Below, one piece after another: positions 13,262 through 24,211 of a stretch of DNA of 64,000 nt; positions within the stretch are counted from its first letter, which is position 1; every line of letters begins with the position of its first letter. The notes under the pieces are model-generated. The model did no database searches. It was not told where the DNA came from and saw only the letters and a list, made by a program, of their open reading frames with translations. The position numbers and the translations under genes are program-made. This stretch comes from Nemania diffusa (lineage: Eukaryota > Ascomycota > Sordariomycetes > Xylariales > Xylariaceae). The stretch spans positions 3,594,001 through 3,658,000 of the forward strand of contig JBBPUQ010000010.1 in assembly GCA_038501195.1 (NCBI GenBank). Direction: 5' to 3'.

Positions 13262-13962
13262 GTTTCTGATGACTGAGAAGAGGCTATAGATAGTAGAGAT
13301 GTAGGTAATTAATTTTAGAGTATAAGTAGGGGATGGATATAGAGGGCTGCAATCACGCTGTCGATTTCACCTTGGCGATGTCTGGTGGCCGAGGCTACTA
13401 GGCTCTGTCTAGCCTTGTTCAATGGAGTAGACGAGAATCTTGAAGATGGTCGGCGCGGTAGGAAAAAGTTCTACTGTTTGTCTTGAAATTTTGCGATTTA
13501 TCTAAGTACGGTGGGGCCCCCGTCCCTCCAATAATCTTTAATCTTCGTCATGTTTCCCTTCGAATGCGAATAAGCGTATTCTCTGTCTTATACAATTGCC
13601 TCATAAGGCATACTAAGCACACCTGTTGCCCAAGGATAAGGGACTAGGATGGATTTTTAGAGTCACGGAGTACAGCTTCACGACTTATTCTATTCTCATT
13701 TAACGGACAATGTAGGTATAAATTTTCACATTCAAGAATAAACTTAGTTAATGGATTGAGTAGCCTTTTTCATTAATATTTCGCAAACATAAACAGGCCG
13801 AATAGCGTAAAACTTTTGACTTACATAGTAACTCCAGATTAGCAACACATAAAAAAAAAGATGTACTCTCGCCTTATCACGAGTAAGAAACCTAACTAGC
13901 AGCCCTCAACCTACCAAGCATGGCTGATCTATACCGTAGCCCTTCAAGACAACCAATGGGGC
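13262..13962. other. Intergenic region
   Basis: AT-rich flank between the methyltransferase promoter and the 3' end of the repeat-rich gene. No feature recognised. Confidence 0.5.
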
Positions 13963-15624
13963 TTAGGCGAATACGCCAGTGCCAGGGGTAGGTATAAACC
14001 TACCCATGTTGTTACGACGGCGTAAACGGGTGTACCAACCATCGTCAGGCTTAGCAGCGCTGTCAGGCTTAGCAGCGCTGTCAGGCTTAGCAGCGTTGTC
14101 AGGCTTAGCAGCGTTAGCACGACCACCACGGTTAGCACGACCAGCACGACCACGGTTACCGCCTCTTCTGGGAGCAATACCGGCAGCATTACTAGCAGCA
14201 GGAGTAGCAACAGGAGTAGCAACAGGGGTGGCAACAGGGGCAGCAGCAGGAGCAGCAGGAGCAGCAACAGGAGTAACAACAGGAGTAACAACAGGAGTAG
14301 CAACAGGAGTAGCAACAGGAGTAGCAACAGGGGTAGCAACAGGGGCACGTTTACCACGACCACGTTTACCGCCTCTGGCAGCATTACTAGCAACAGGAGT
14401 AGCAACAGGAGTAGCAACAGGAGTAGCAACAGGAGCAGTAGTAGCAGGACCAGAAAGACCAGCAGCATTACTAGCAACAGAGGTAGCAACAGGGGTAGCA
14501 ACAGGGGTAGCAACGGGGGCAGCAGCAGGAGCAACAGAAGCAGCAATAGGAGTAGCAGAAGGAGTAGCAATAGGAGCAGCAGCAGGAGCAGCAACAGGAC
14601 CAGCAGCAGCAGGACCAGAAGGACCAGCAGAAGGCGCGCCGCGGAGTTCACGGAGGCGCTTCGCAGGCGCCATTTTAACGACCTCATCGTCCGGCACTGC
14701 GGGTCTCTTCTTCCGCAATAAAGGAGAGGGGGAGGGAGTGGGAAGGACAGAGATACCCCGGGGGGTTTCTGGCGTTGGAGGGGCGGTAGGAGCAGGAGCA
14801 GGAGCAGGAGTAGCAGCAGGAGTAGAAGGGCCGGTAGAGGGGTCGGTAGAAGTAGCAGCATCATGAATATTGTTGCTACGGCCTCTAAGCGGCAACGCAA
14901 GAACCCGCACCTGAGGAGGCGTCTGGAACACAGGCGTGCGGTCACCAAACTCCATATTGTCAAAGTCCATCAACTCCAACTCAGCACTGCGCACAACGCC
15001 CAGCCGCTCCCGTATAATACCTAGCCACTTGCGCTCTTGCCGCAAAATAGCACGCTGCATCTCGCGCGCCGACTCGGCGCCGCGGAGCCCGCGGATGCGT
15101 TTCGCAGGAGACAATATAGCGGACGGATCATCCTCCCCTCCAGGTCTCTTCCTGTGCGACGAAGGGGAGGGAGGGCGAATGGGAAAGACAGAGGGGGCCC
15201 GAGGGTGAAGGGGTTCTATTGTTGGAGGGGCGGCTTTGGTGAAGGCCATCCCGCAGTGCCAGCATCCCGTCCCTGTGCAGATCTGTCCACAACGCGCGCA
15301 GTACGCGGCTGTTGTGTTCGGGATGGGGATGTGGGTGGGCCCGTTGATGTCAAAGGCCGGAGGCAGGGAGACTTTGGCGCGTTGGCCGGGGGCGCCTGGG
15401 GCGCCTGGGGTCTCTCTTGTTGGCTGGTTGTAGGCGCTGGCTTTGCCTTTGCCTTTGACATCCTTGCGGTATGCGTTGATGCTTCGTCTAGCCAGGAGGC
15501 TTCCTGGTGTTGTCCCTGGTGTTACTAGTGGTATTCGCCTGGGTGTCAGTGCTGGTGTTGTCCCTGGTGTTAGCAGTGGCATTCGCCCGGGTGTCGCTGC
15601 TGGTGTTAGTTGTCGTGTTGCCAT
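13963..15624 (-). CDS. Repeat-rich Pro/Ala/Thr protein with a Cys cluster, function unknown
   Basis: Uninterrupted 553-codon frame, product not recognised. Visible parts: N-terminal TPGTTP-type repeats (about 8-42); a zinc-ribbon-like cluster CARCGQICTGTGCWHCG with Cys at 109, 112, 116, 121 and 124; two diverged copies of a module of the form SV-P-PSPS-RKRP-DD-(S/A)PAKR(I/L)R-LRGA-SA, first around residues 150-190 and again around 290-340; long VATP tetrapeptide arrays; two basic RGG/GKRGRGK patches; four SAAKPD-type hexapeptides near the C-terminus, ending in WYTRLRRRNNMGRFIP. Basic RGG patches and a possible zinc ribbon suggest nucleic-acid binding, but that is inference. The repeats leave other frames open too (a poly-Leu frame on the same strand and an Ala/Gly-Val frame opposite). 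I prefer this frame because it alone has non-repetitive, motif-bearing sequence beyond the repeats and runs from ATG to stop. Confidence 0.6.
   Translation of the reverse strand: MATRQLTPAATPGRMPLLTPGTTPALTPRRIPLVTPGTTPGSLLARRSINAYRKDVKGKGKASAYNQPTRETPGAPGAPGQRAKVSLPPAFDINGPTHIPIPNTTAAYCARCGQICTGTGCWHCGMAFTKAAPPTIEPLHPRAPSVFPIRPPSPSSHRKRPGGEDDPSAILSPAKRIRGLRGAESAREMQRAILRQERKWLGIIRERLGVVRSAELELMDFDNMEFGDRTPVFQTPPQVRVLALPLRGRSNNIHDAATSTDPSTGPSTPAATPAPAPAPTAPPTPETPRGISVLPTPSPSPLLRKKRPAVPDDEVVKMAPAKRLRELRGAPSAGPSGPAAAGPVAAPAAAPIATPSATPIAASVAPAAAPVATPVATPVATSVASNAAGLSGPATTAPVATPVATPVATPVASNAARGGKRGRGKRAPVATPVATPVATPVATPVVTPVVTPVAAPAAPAAAPVATPVATPVATPAASNAAGIAPRRGGNRGRAGRANRGGRANAAKPDNAAKPDSAAKPDSAAKPDDGWYTRLRRRNNMGRFIPTPGTGVFA
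14045..14116 (-). repeat. Four tandem 18-bp units (SAAKPD-type)
   Basis: Four head-to-tail copies of an 18-bp unit, beginning TCAGGCTTAGCAGCG on the plus strand, at 14045-14062, 14063-14080, 14081-14098 and 14099-14116. They encode AAKPD-containing hexapeptides in the minus-strand gene. The copies are nearly identical in DNA, which points to recent expansion. Confidence 0.9.
14190..14640 (-). repeat. 12-bp coding minisatellite (VATP array)
   Basis: Repeated 12-bp unit GGAGTAGCAACA and variants on the plus strand, in three blocks (about 14190-14350, 14388-14445, 14465-14640) separated by non-repeat coding DNA. All changes keep frame in the minus-strand gene, and encode VATP, VVTP, AAAP and similar tetrapeptides. 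Length variation between strains would be expected. Confidence 0.85.
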
Positions 15625-16555
15625 TGTTTCGGATTACAATATGATTGTGGATTATCTTTAGGCTGGTAAAGTGTTGGTGAAGTAAAGAGAGTAAAGTAAA
15701 GACGCACGTTAAGCGCTCCAACCCCTTTTAAGCGCAAAGCGTATCGCTCTCTACTAGACTGCTGAAAGAGCTCCTTGAGCAACACATCTTTTTGGCAAGG
15801 TAGGAAAACTAAAGAATAAGTCGCGGATAAAAGAAGACGGTTTAAACAATGTGTTAGTAATGATTAAGTGCTAATACTCAGTCTCCCTTGTTCCCGCTCT
15901 AGGTTTCTTTTATCAAGTCTATTTTACTAATGTTAGCCTTTTATAACCTCATTTATACACTTTGAAGTCATTGCAAGGTAAGCCTTAATCTTCTTTCACA
16001 TTTGGTGTTAGAGACTTAGCTAATTAAGATATGTTTTGTCTCGGACGTTGTGTCGATATTTCATCATTCTCCCACCACCGACTTAGTAATATGACGCCTG
16101 CCATTCATACAGATTCATGGCCACTTGCACCACAGCACCCGGAGGTTCTTCTCGGTTAAGCCATTGGTAAGCCTATTGCCCTCATAGATCTTAATTAAAT
16201 CGTATAGCAACAAACGTGACCTGGTGCAAAAGTGGTGCCCTCTCATACATGCTGCTAGTTTGTACAATTCGGAGCCGGATACACGGTCCGAGGTAGTCGC
16301 TTACCTATTGGAGACCCACGACAAGAGCCCTATAGCAACTCCAAATATAAGGATCAATGTCGTGATCGGCAGGCATGAATGTTTATAAGTGTAGTGTTAG
16401 TACAATGCATGAGTAATAGCTCATATGTACTCGCTACTCCTCCGTACTAGGTTTACCAATTAATGTGGGCGTGGGAAGACAAACTGCCTTCGCAGTACTG
16501 CTCTCCATCGTGTCCCTTGAAATGTAGTTCTTCTAGAGTATCATCTCTACGGCGC
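15625..16555. other. Intergenic region
   Basis: AT-rich spacer upstream of the repeat-rich gene and downstream of the AP-2 mu gene. No supported feature. Confidence 0.5.
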
Positions 16556-18016
16556 TTAGAATCTGCAGCAATCTTTAGTAATTATCATACAATACTTGGA
16601 TCAACTGGACTTACCGTATCTCATATGAGCCGGCCCTTGTCATGTACCGTACCCACTTCACGCTTGGGTAGTTGCTCTTCTCAAACACCTTGAGATATCG
16701 CACCAAAAGTCCGGAGCTCGTGAACATCAAAAGGCTGAAGCTTAAGCTCAGGGGCGGTCGTGACCAGGCTTTTTGGTTTGTCATGCTTGTGAGGTCGGCC
16801 TCGGCGCTTAGGACGAACTCGCTCTGGCCTGTGAAGCGGCCAATTTTCCAGACAATATGATTTTCACTAGGTTCGTATTTTGCTTTGCCCTGAGTACAGC
16901 GTTCGGTGATACGAGCCGTGTTCAGGGGTGTGGGGATGCGGACCACCACGTTTGTAGCGAAAAGCTTGTTGCCGAAATTGGCCTTTAGCCCAATACTATA
17001 CTCTACTTTGGTCTTGCCAACTTCATTAACGATGGCGTGCACCTTGAAGGGTAGATTGACGTTTTCGGTGGCTCGGTAGCGCATTAGTTCGAATTCACCG
17101 TCGGGAGGGACGAAGGATATTATGCGATCCGAGTCAAATTTGCCCAATTTGACGCACTGGTGGAACTGACAGTCTTCGAGAGTGACGCTTCCAGCAGCAG
17201 CTTTGGTGGCCTTCGAGCCTAGCCTGTTCCCGCTGGGCAGGGACTGGAGGCCGTCCTGGTCTAATAATAGACGGTCATTGAGACCAAACTTGCATTCCGG
17301 CGTACCGGAGAGGTAGGCGCGCATAATGATCTGACCAGTCACATCAGCTCGCAGAACAGCACCAGTGGCGGACATGAGCAGGTTGACATCCTCGATCACA
17401 TCAACGAAGGCCTCGTTTTTCCGATATTTCACGTCAGCTTTCCTCCATGATAGCGCACCAGTAGCCTGCATGGTGATCTTCGCGGAGTCTTCGGGGGCGC
17501 GCTCGGACTTCACACCCTCGGTGGTAATGTACATCTTCAGGGTGTCGGTCTCGGTGTTCTGGGGGTATCCAAAATCGATGATCTCTGTAATGGCGCGCAA
17601 GAGGGATAGGTCAGCAATAATGGCCCCCAGACAGATAGATAGACAAATAGGTCAGCAGATGGAGAGCAGTATGTAGTACCATCGAGCAGCTCGTAGACGA
17701 GTACGAAGTTGTTCTTAACAGCTTCCTCGTCGAACTTGCCAAAATAGCCCCGGCCCAGCTGGATGAGGCGGTAGAGAAACTCGAAGACCAGGGCGGCATT
17801 GGCATTGCTCTTGGTGACGGCGACGAGGTAGATGTTCTCGTGCTTGACATGGCTGAAGGTGGTGCTGCCGAGGGTGAGGATGGGCGAGCGGACTTGGGGA
17901 TTCGAGATGACCTGGATGCGGAAGACGTCGGCGAGACGGGGCCGGCAGTCGTTCCGAAAGGCGCGGAAGATCAGGTTCTCGCCCTTCTGGTTGAAGATCA
18001 GGATACCGGACAACAT
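16556..18016 (-). CDS. apm4: AP-2 clathrin adaptor complex subunit mu
   Basis: Medium subunit of the plasma-membrane AP-2 adaptor, binding cargo tyrosine motifs during endocytosis and polarity maintenance. Exons 18016-17680, 17584-16615 and 16562-16556 give 437 residues, the usual length. The longin-type N-terminus starts MLSGILIFNQKGENLI; an upstream in-frame ATG at 18124 would add 36 non-family residues and was rejected. Exon 1 joins exon 2 to restore YELLDEIIDFGYPQN, a classic mu signature. The mu-homology domain runs from about residue 165, with LEDCQFHQCVKLGKFDSD and FVPPDGEFELMRYR, typical of mu2 rather than mu1. The C-terminus is KWVRYMTRAGSYEIRF. The last coding exon supplies only one base of Arg, one Phe codon and the stop: seven nucleotides after a 52-nt GTAAGT...CTGCAG intron with an ATTACTAA branch point. 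Without it the frame stops directly at the donor. Confidence 0.95.
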
Positions 18017-18372
18017 GTTGCCAAGGTCGATGGCGACGACGAGAGCGAGGTGCGAGGTGCGAGGGCGACTTCGAAAGTGGATTGGACGTGCCGCGTGCAG
18101 TACAGAGTACCGTATACTGTACAACGAGCAGCCAGCAACAAATAGGGGAGGTATGTAGGGTAGGTCGGTAGCGTAGATAGTGCGAGTGTGAGGTCGTTAG
18201 TGTCCTTCGACATGACCTGCATCACCCACGTTTGGTAGGTTAGCAGTGTTAGCTACGCAAGTGCAAGTACCTCCGGTATCTTATAGGTACCTAGCCTAGG
18301 TACTTAGCGCCCGTTTATACCCATTAATAACAGCTACTGGATCCCTGTAGGAGGTACCTATAATACCTAGAC

Positions 18373-18402
18373 TTTACATTAAGTGTCTTTACATTAAGTG
18401 TC
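18373..18402. repeat. Exact tandem duplication of 15 bp
   Basis: Two adjacent identical copies of TTTACATTAAGTGTC, at 18373-18387 and 18388-18402, about 360 bp upstream of the AP-2 mu start codon. Function unknown. Confidence 0.9.
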
Positions 18403-19779
18403 TACCTATTACACTGTAGGAGGGCACTGTATCTATCTCACGAAAAGGTACCTTCCAGGCGGGCTGATTCTGATATACGCCATACTGCGCAGGTAATAGG
18501 GCTGGGTTGCGCCAAGAGGATAATAAATAGAATATCTCCATCACCCGCACCTTCAGTAACTTTATCACGACAATAATATGCATCCTTCACATGCATTCTT
18601 ATAAGTACTAACTAAAGTTTTACTTTTCTACTCCTCGTCCATGCTACATAGTCAAATTAAATAGATGATGAATCACGTTATCCCAGCATGATGAAGTTTA
18701 TCTATCCGCCTGTGGAGAGAGATCGCAGCTATACAGAATACTACTTACAACCGATGAAGAAGTCATCGCCTTTGAGGACTGGTAGAAGCTACTATCTCAT
18801 GCATCTCAATACTACTACTACCGGTATTCCTATGCCCAGCACCATTTTTAGCTAGCTCTTTCTTTCTCTTTTGGGCCATGAAACGTGATGAGATTACCAA
18901 ATGGAGCGCTGGTTGTCTTGTCCGCGCATAACACATTATATTATACTTTCCATATCCTGCAGTTCGAAGCCAGGTTCCCGGTTCAGCTGTCATCGAACCC
19001 GGTTCTGGCAGACAACTTCCGCTGACCACAGGCGTTAGACCAGACCTAAACGGACCGTTCTCTTGTCATAGGTATGACGAGCAACGATTACCTGGTTGGG
19101 ACGAGGTCCCGCCAGTCTCCCTTGGGCCTCTCGAGCTCATGATGTGACGCTTTAGTCTAGCGTCTACCTAAGTAGTCTACCTACCTACTGTACTACCAAC
19201 CTACTACTATGTAGGTGGCTAGTAGCTAGCGAGCTTGGTGCATGAGCTGGAGCCGCCCGTGCCAATGTGCCAACCGTGCCGGGCCCCTTGATTTCCGTCG
19301 ACACCCTGCCCGACCTCCCTATTCGGGTCTTGTCTGGGGATGCCTCCGAGGATCATGCCCAACCCGGCTAGACCCTCATCCACTAACCCGGGTCCCGCGA
19401 CTTTCCAGTCCGCCCTCTCGACTCTTAGTTGGCGGAAGTAGCTATTCTCCTTCTCGTATGTTGCTTTCCCACATATCGGCGTCCGTGGCCGCAGGGGAGA
19501 GGGGAGCACAGTATCTATGAGGCTCATGATGGCCTCATACCCTCCAGATCTAGCCTCTCGCCAAGCTCCCGGGAACCTTGACCGCGTTTCCGTTCGCCTG
19601 GTGGACATCTCGTCATCCTCATTTCCCCTCTCCAAATCACATGGCTACCAGGCAGGCTTGTGGCTTTCTTTGCGTACCACGCCTTTTGACGTCGACGATG
19701 GATCCTCTAGGACCTCCTTTCCCGTCTAACCGCCGCCTCCGGAGCTAAAACACAGAATCAAAGTATGATCGAGTGTTGA

Positions 19780-19785
19780 TATAAA
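19780..19785 (+). promoter_or_regulatory. Candidate TATA box of the cellobiohydrolase gene
   Basis: TATAAA lies 83-88 bp before the start codon, a typical distance for strongly inducible fungal cellulase genes. Assigned from position and sequence only. Confidence 0.5.
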
Positions 19786-19867
19786 CCCCTCGATGTTTCC
19801 TCTTGTTTGGACATCTACAGCACCTACCACGCCCATCCTCTTCAAACAAATAAGGAAATCAGGCAAG

Positions 19868-21550
19868 ATGTCCGCAAAGAGCCTTCTCGTTGCTGCCCTG
19901 AGCACTCTTGCTCTTGGTATCCCTCTCGACGGCCACGTTGAAGAGCGCCAGTCCTGCGCCGCGCAATAGTATGAACCTCCAAACTTCAAACTTCTATGCT
20001 GCGTATTTAATCTAATGTGTTAATCAGTGCGCAATGCGGCGGCATTGGCTACTCCGGAGCAACATGCTGCGTCAGTGGTAGCACTTGCGTCAAGGGAAAC
20101 GACTATTACAGGTATATCTTAAATGCAATATCGCGAGCCTGAAATTCAACACTAACTGTCTTGCAAAGCCAATGTCTCCCAGGCTCTGCGACCACGACAG
20201 GTGCCGCGACGACAACAGTCGCTACGACAACGAAGGGCACGACGACGACGACTAGCGCGACCAAGACTACCACCTCTGTAGTTGTAAGCCATGTCTGATT
20301 CGGTCATTTTCGTAGGCAATCATGCTCATATACTATGTAACAGACAACAGCCACTGGAACTGCCATCCCCTCTGGCAACCCCTTTTCGGGCGTCACCCAG
20401 TGGGCGAATAGCTTCTACGCATCTGAAATCAGCGCCTACGCTGTGCCTACATTGGGCGCCGGAGCTGCGGCCGTCGCTAAGGTGCCCACCTTCCTGTGGC
20501 TGTAAGTTCCAAATAACATCATGCTAAAATATATGCACAAGGCTAATATATCTTCAGGGACACTCGCGACAAGGTTGCCCTAATGGAAAGCACTTTGGCG
20601 GATATCCGCGCTGCCAACGCGAAAGGTGCCAACAATGCTGGTATCTTCGTCGTCTACGATCTTCCAGACCGTGATTGCTCCGCTGCTGCCTCCAACGGAG
20701 AATATTCCATTGCGAACGGCGGTGTTGCTCTATACAAGGCATACATTGATGCCATCGTTGCCGTTCTCAAGACGTACTCAGACATCCGCGTTATTCTGGT
20801 AGTCGGTTAGTACCAAAGGATCATTGCCCTCGCGCGTTCCCGTTTACTAATAGTTCACCAGAGCCCGACTCCCTCGCCAACTTGGTTACCAACTTGAATG
20901 TCGCCAAGTGCTCCAATGCCCAAGCCGCATATCTCGAGTGCACGAACTATGCTGTCACGTCGCTGAACCTTCCCAATGTCACCATGTACCTCGACGCTGG
21001 CCATGCCGGTTGGCTCGGTTGGCCCGCGAACCTTGGCCCCGCCGCTCAGCTGTTCGCCAAGGTCTACAAGGACGCTGGCTCACCCGCCTCTCTCCGTGGC
21101 CTCGCTACCAACGTCGCCAACTACAACGCCTGGAAGATCACCGGCGCCTGCCCGTCGTACACCCAAGGCAACAACGTCTGCGATGAATCCGGCTACGTCA
21201 ACAACCTCGCTCCCCTACTACAGGCTCAAGGTTGGGACGCGCACTTCATTACCGACACCGGCCGCAGCGGCAAGCAGCCCACCGGCCAGAGCCAGTGGGG
21301 TGACTGGTGCAATGCCATCGGCACCGGCTTCGGTCTTCGCCCTTCCGCTAGCACCGGCGATGCGCTCCTTGACGCCTTTGTGTGGGTTAAGCCTGGTGGC
21401 GAGTGCGATGGTACCAGCAACACTACTGCCACTCGATACGATTACCACTGCGGCGCCGCGAGTGCGTTACAGCCCGCCCCTGAGGCTGGTACCTGGTTCC
21501 AGGCTTACTTCTCGCAACTTTACACGAATGCCAACCCTGCTTTCTCGTAA
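19868..21550 (+). CDS. cel6A: Cellobiohydrolase II: CBM1 + glycoside hydrolase family 6
   Basis: Secreted exo-cellulase releasing cellobiose from the non-reducing ends of cellulose. Six exons (19868-19968, 20028-20111, 20169-20283, 20344-20501, 20558-20805, 20862-21550) give 464 residues, as in typical CBHII. Order: signal peptide about 1-17; short propeptide ending EER; CBM1 at about 29-64 with the CGGIGYSG and CCVSGSTCV Cys pattern; Thr-rich O-glycosylated linker about 70-110; GH6 catalytic domain to the end. The two catalytic aspartates are visible: D192 in YDLPDRDCSAAASNGEYSI (equivalent to T. reesei D175) and D238 in VEPDSLANLVTNL (equivalent to D221). Further family motifs are YLDAGHAGWLGWPAN and VKPGGECDGTS. 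Every splice join keeps frame and rebuilds conserved sequence. Probably induced on cellulose and repressed by glucose as in relatives. Confidence 0.97.
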
Positions 21551-23235
21551 AAGGTTTTTGTCACGGAAAGACAATGCCGTTAATACTGTGAAGAGTTAAC
21601 GGTATACAAGGCACTACGCGACAGTTTTAAATTGTGATCGGACGATGAGAACATTTTATAAGTAGGATAAGGACATAGGGCCAGGTCTAGAGGTTCGGAA
21701 ACAATATTCCCAAATTCTTGTACATAGTTTGACCTCGTAAATATACATGTGTGGTTGTCTAAACGGAACAACCTAGAAAACTCATCTCGCGGCTACGGTG
21801 AACATCCTATGACTCCCAAATACATGGTGAAATATCGGAAGTAATAGCGATGTTCTGCGCTATGTCTCCTCTGATCATGGAAACATGACTTAACTAAGTA
21901 GTACATCTTGTAATTAGTGCTTCACCTAACACCGCGATCGAGTAGCTAGTTGCTCCAGAAAGAATCGCCAGTCGACAGAGCATTGATCCTATCCAGGGCT
22001 GCAACGCTAGAAGCTAATATGGGAAAAATCCATACTTATTTCATATAGACCATTGATTTGAATCTTTACTTCCCTCACCTTAAATATTGCCCCACGCGAC
22101 CTCAAACTGACTCCCAACTAGGTGTCGTGACGAAGCGTTAGTACCCACGAGAAGATCCTTACGACGAAAGTGCGGAACGTCAATATTTCTACGTTGTTTG
22201 TAATAACAAAATAATGAAAGTAATATATTTCAACGTGACTAAAAAGTTAGCGAGCCTATAATCACCGAGGTGGGGAGATGAAATATGAAACAACGTTGGA
22301 AAGGGGTCCGGCCTTCTAATTTACGCAGTCGATGAACGAGCACCCCAGTTGGTGCAGCGGAGACGGAGGATCATCGAGCCCGTTGTCATGGCCTGCTGTG
22401 TAGTAATAAGTTATAGCTAATTAGTCGGCTCACATTTTCATAGCATCTGTCAGCATTTCCGTGAATTACGGACTGGAGTGTGTTCCAACGTTACATTCAT
22501 GGGTTTATGCAGAAAGACACTTATTATATATAGGGGGTTAATAGCCCCCCTCTATTAGAATAACTTGACTGGTCAGCACATTGAACTAGGTACATAGGTA
22601 CATATACCGTCTTTTATCTACTAGGTACCTAGGTACCCACGCAATCTATTCGAGCTATATTTGTACCAACTTAACTTCGAAATAAAACAGACTATTCAAT
22701 TTTTGGCAATTGCTGTGAGCTTAGCCTCTATAATTATTATGCCAAAATTGATGGTCTCCATATACCTAGATAGGTGGCATCTTTAAGAGAGCTAGAATTC
22801 TTAGGTGATGGATTCTATCTACTTAGTCTACTGTAGCTACCTATCTTAGCGAAGATAGAACCGAGTTGCGGGGAAGAATTGATCCACTGCCAAGCACGTG
22901 CGAACAGTTGGTTTTACGAATAAGAATCGCTCGTTTACGGGATGCCTGCGAATTCCTTATGCAAATGCAAAGAGACACCTCCCCCAACCCAAGTACGGCG
23001 CCTACTCGTATTCGCATCTCGCTGATTGGGCGTAGTTTACCAGTTCGCATCGAGTGCCGATAGGTAGTTGAATGATCGATCCTATGCTGATTGCGTATAA
23101 AGACAAAGATACAATAGGTAGGTAGGGAGGTATAAATATAGTTTGATGCTTCCTCCCAATTGGATTCTTCATTCTTGAACTCACACACAGACAAACGACA
23201 TCGACAACCACTTACTCACACCAACATATCTGAAA
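21551..23235. other. Intergenic region
   Basis: AT-rich gap between the cellulase gene and the SDR gene, with several TAGGTAC-type runs (22600-22640). Two promoter elements for the SDR gene lie at its right end. No coding feature recognised. Confidence 0.5.
23131..23138 (+). promoter_or_regulatory. Candidate TATA box of the SDR gene
   Basis: TATAAATA begins 105 bp before the start codon; a second TATAAA is at 23096-23101. Called from sequence and spacing only. Confidence 0.45.
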
Positions 23236-24024
23236 ATGGCCACCTCTTCAGTGGCGGGAAAGACGATCGTGGTCACTGGCGCCGCCGGAGGTCTCGGCAA
23301 AGTGATTGCCTCCGCTTTCTTGGAGGCCGGTGCTAACGTGGCTATCTTCGATGTTCACGAGGAGCGTCTGAAGGAGACGGCGACGGAGTGGGAAAAGTAC
23401 GGCGATAAAGTCATTACCGCTAAGACTGATATTACCGACGAGACAGCAGTCAACACCTTCTTCGCCAACACCTCGGCCAAGTTCGGCCGCATTGATATGC
23501 TGGTCAACAATGCGGGCGTCATGGACAAATTCGATGCCGCAGGCACTGCTTCTCTGGATATGTGGAACCGCGTTATTGGTGTTAACTTGACTGGATCTTT
23601 CTTGTGTACTAAGGCCGCCATCAGTGTTTTCGAGAAACAATCACCAGTTGGGGGCACGATCCTCAACATCGGCTCCATTGCGTCCTTCCGCGGCCTCAAC
23701 GCGGGAGTGGCGTACACGGTGAGCAAGCATGGACTTCTTGGACTCGTCAGGAATACCGCCAGCTTCTACGGCCCCAAGGGAATCTACAGTATTGCGTTCC
23801 TCATGGGCGGCATGGACACGAACATCATCGACGTGTTTGCGACAGGTTACAATCAGGAGGGCATGGCTGCCATGAGCACCGCATATCCCGGCTTTGTCCC
23901 CGGCAAGACAAACGTTCAGCTCAACGATGTGGCCAAATACTGTCTCTTCTTCTCGGACCCCGCACTGGCAGAAGCGTCTAACGGAACGACGATTAACATA
24001 AACAAGAACTGGCCGTGTGTATAA
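23236..24024 (+). CDS. Short-chain dehydrogenase/reductase, classical type
   Basis: Intronless gene for 262 residues, the normal length of a classical SDR. Cofactor motif TGAAGGLG (about 15-22) and an aspartate at the end of beta-2 (AIFDVHEE) suggest NAD(H) preference. NNAG structural motif (residues 92-95), Asn in NLTGSF, catalytic Ser in NIGSIASF and YTVSK with catalytic Tyr and Lys are all present, so the enzyme should be active. Where many relatives have a P-G motif after the active site, this protein has FLMGGMDTNI. The C-terminus ends in a Gly-Thr-Thr-Ile-Asn-Ile-type strand, as in relatives that reduce or oxidise small alcohols and ketones. It faces the UbiA prenyltransferase gene tail to tail with only 187 bp between stop codons. 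The substrate cannot be inferred. Confidence 0.88.
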   Translation: MATSSVAGKTIVVTGAAGGLGKVIASAFLEAGANVAIFDVHEERLKETATEWEKYGDKVITAKTDITDETAVNTFFANTSAKFGRIDMLVNNAGVMDKFDAAGTASLDMWNRVIGVNLTGSFLCTKAAISVFEKQSPVGGTILNIGSIASFRGLNAGVAYTVSKHGLLGLVRNTASFYGPKGIYSIAFLMGGMDTNIIDVFATGYNQEGMAAMSTAYPGFVPGKTNVQLNDVAKYCLFFSDPALAEASNGTTININKNWPCV

Positions 24025-24211
24025 CCAGTCCGTTAGACGAGTATGAGATAAAAGGAATGCACGGTACGAGGCACCGACGGCTGGTAAACATCCGGTTTCG
24101 ACATAGAAAAAGATCAATCCGATTACAGTTATCGCTATAAACCCCCCCAAGACGCCCGCTATTGAACCCTATACACTAAGAATATGAAATATATACAATT
24201 ATATGAGCGCC

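Larger units (their letters stand above)
18017..19867. other. Divergent intergenic region between apm4 and the cellobiohydrolase gene
   Basis: Holds both promoters. A 15-bp unit (TTTACATTAAGTGTC) is duplicated exactly at 18373-18402. GC-rich open frames on both strands at about 19219-19729 have no recognisable motif. CTGGGG at 19334-19339 matches the SYGGRG core bound by the carbon repressor CreA, about 530 bp before the cellulase start; a single short match is weak evidence. Confidence 0.5.

Noticed and set aside
13979..14866. 295-codon plus-strand frame of Ala/Gly/Val/Thr repeats
   Set aside because: Antisense reading of the same repeats; no motif outside the arrays.
13944..14963. 339-codon minus-strand frame made almost entirely of leucine
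   Set aside because: It is the out-of-frame reading of the 12-bp repeats in the repeat-rich gene and has no non-repeat protein-like sequence.
19219..19635. 138-codon minus-strand frame upstream of the cellulase gene
   Set aside because: No recognisable motif, overlapping open frames on both strands and no splice partners; left as unexplained GC-rich sequence.
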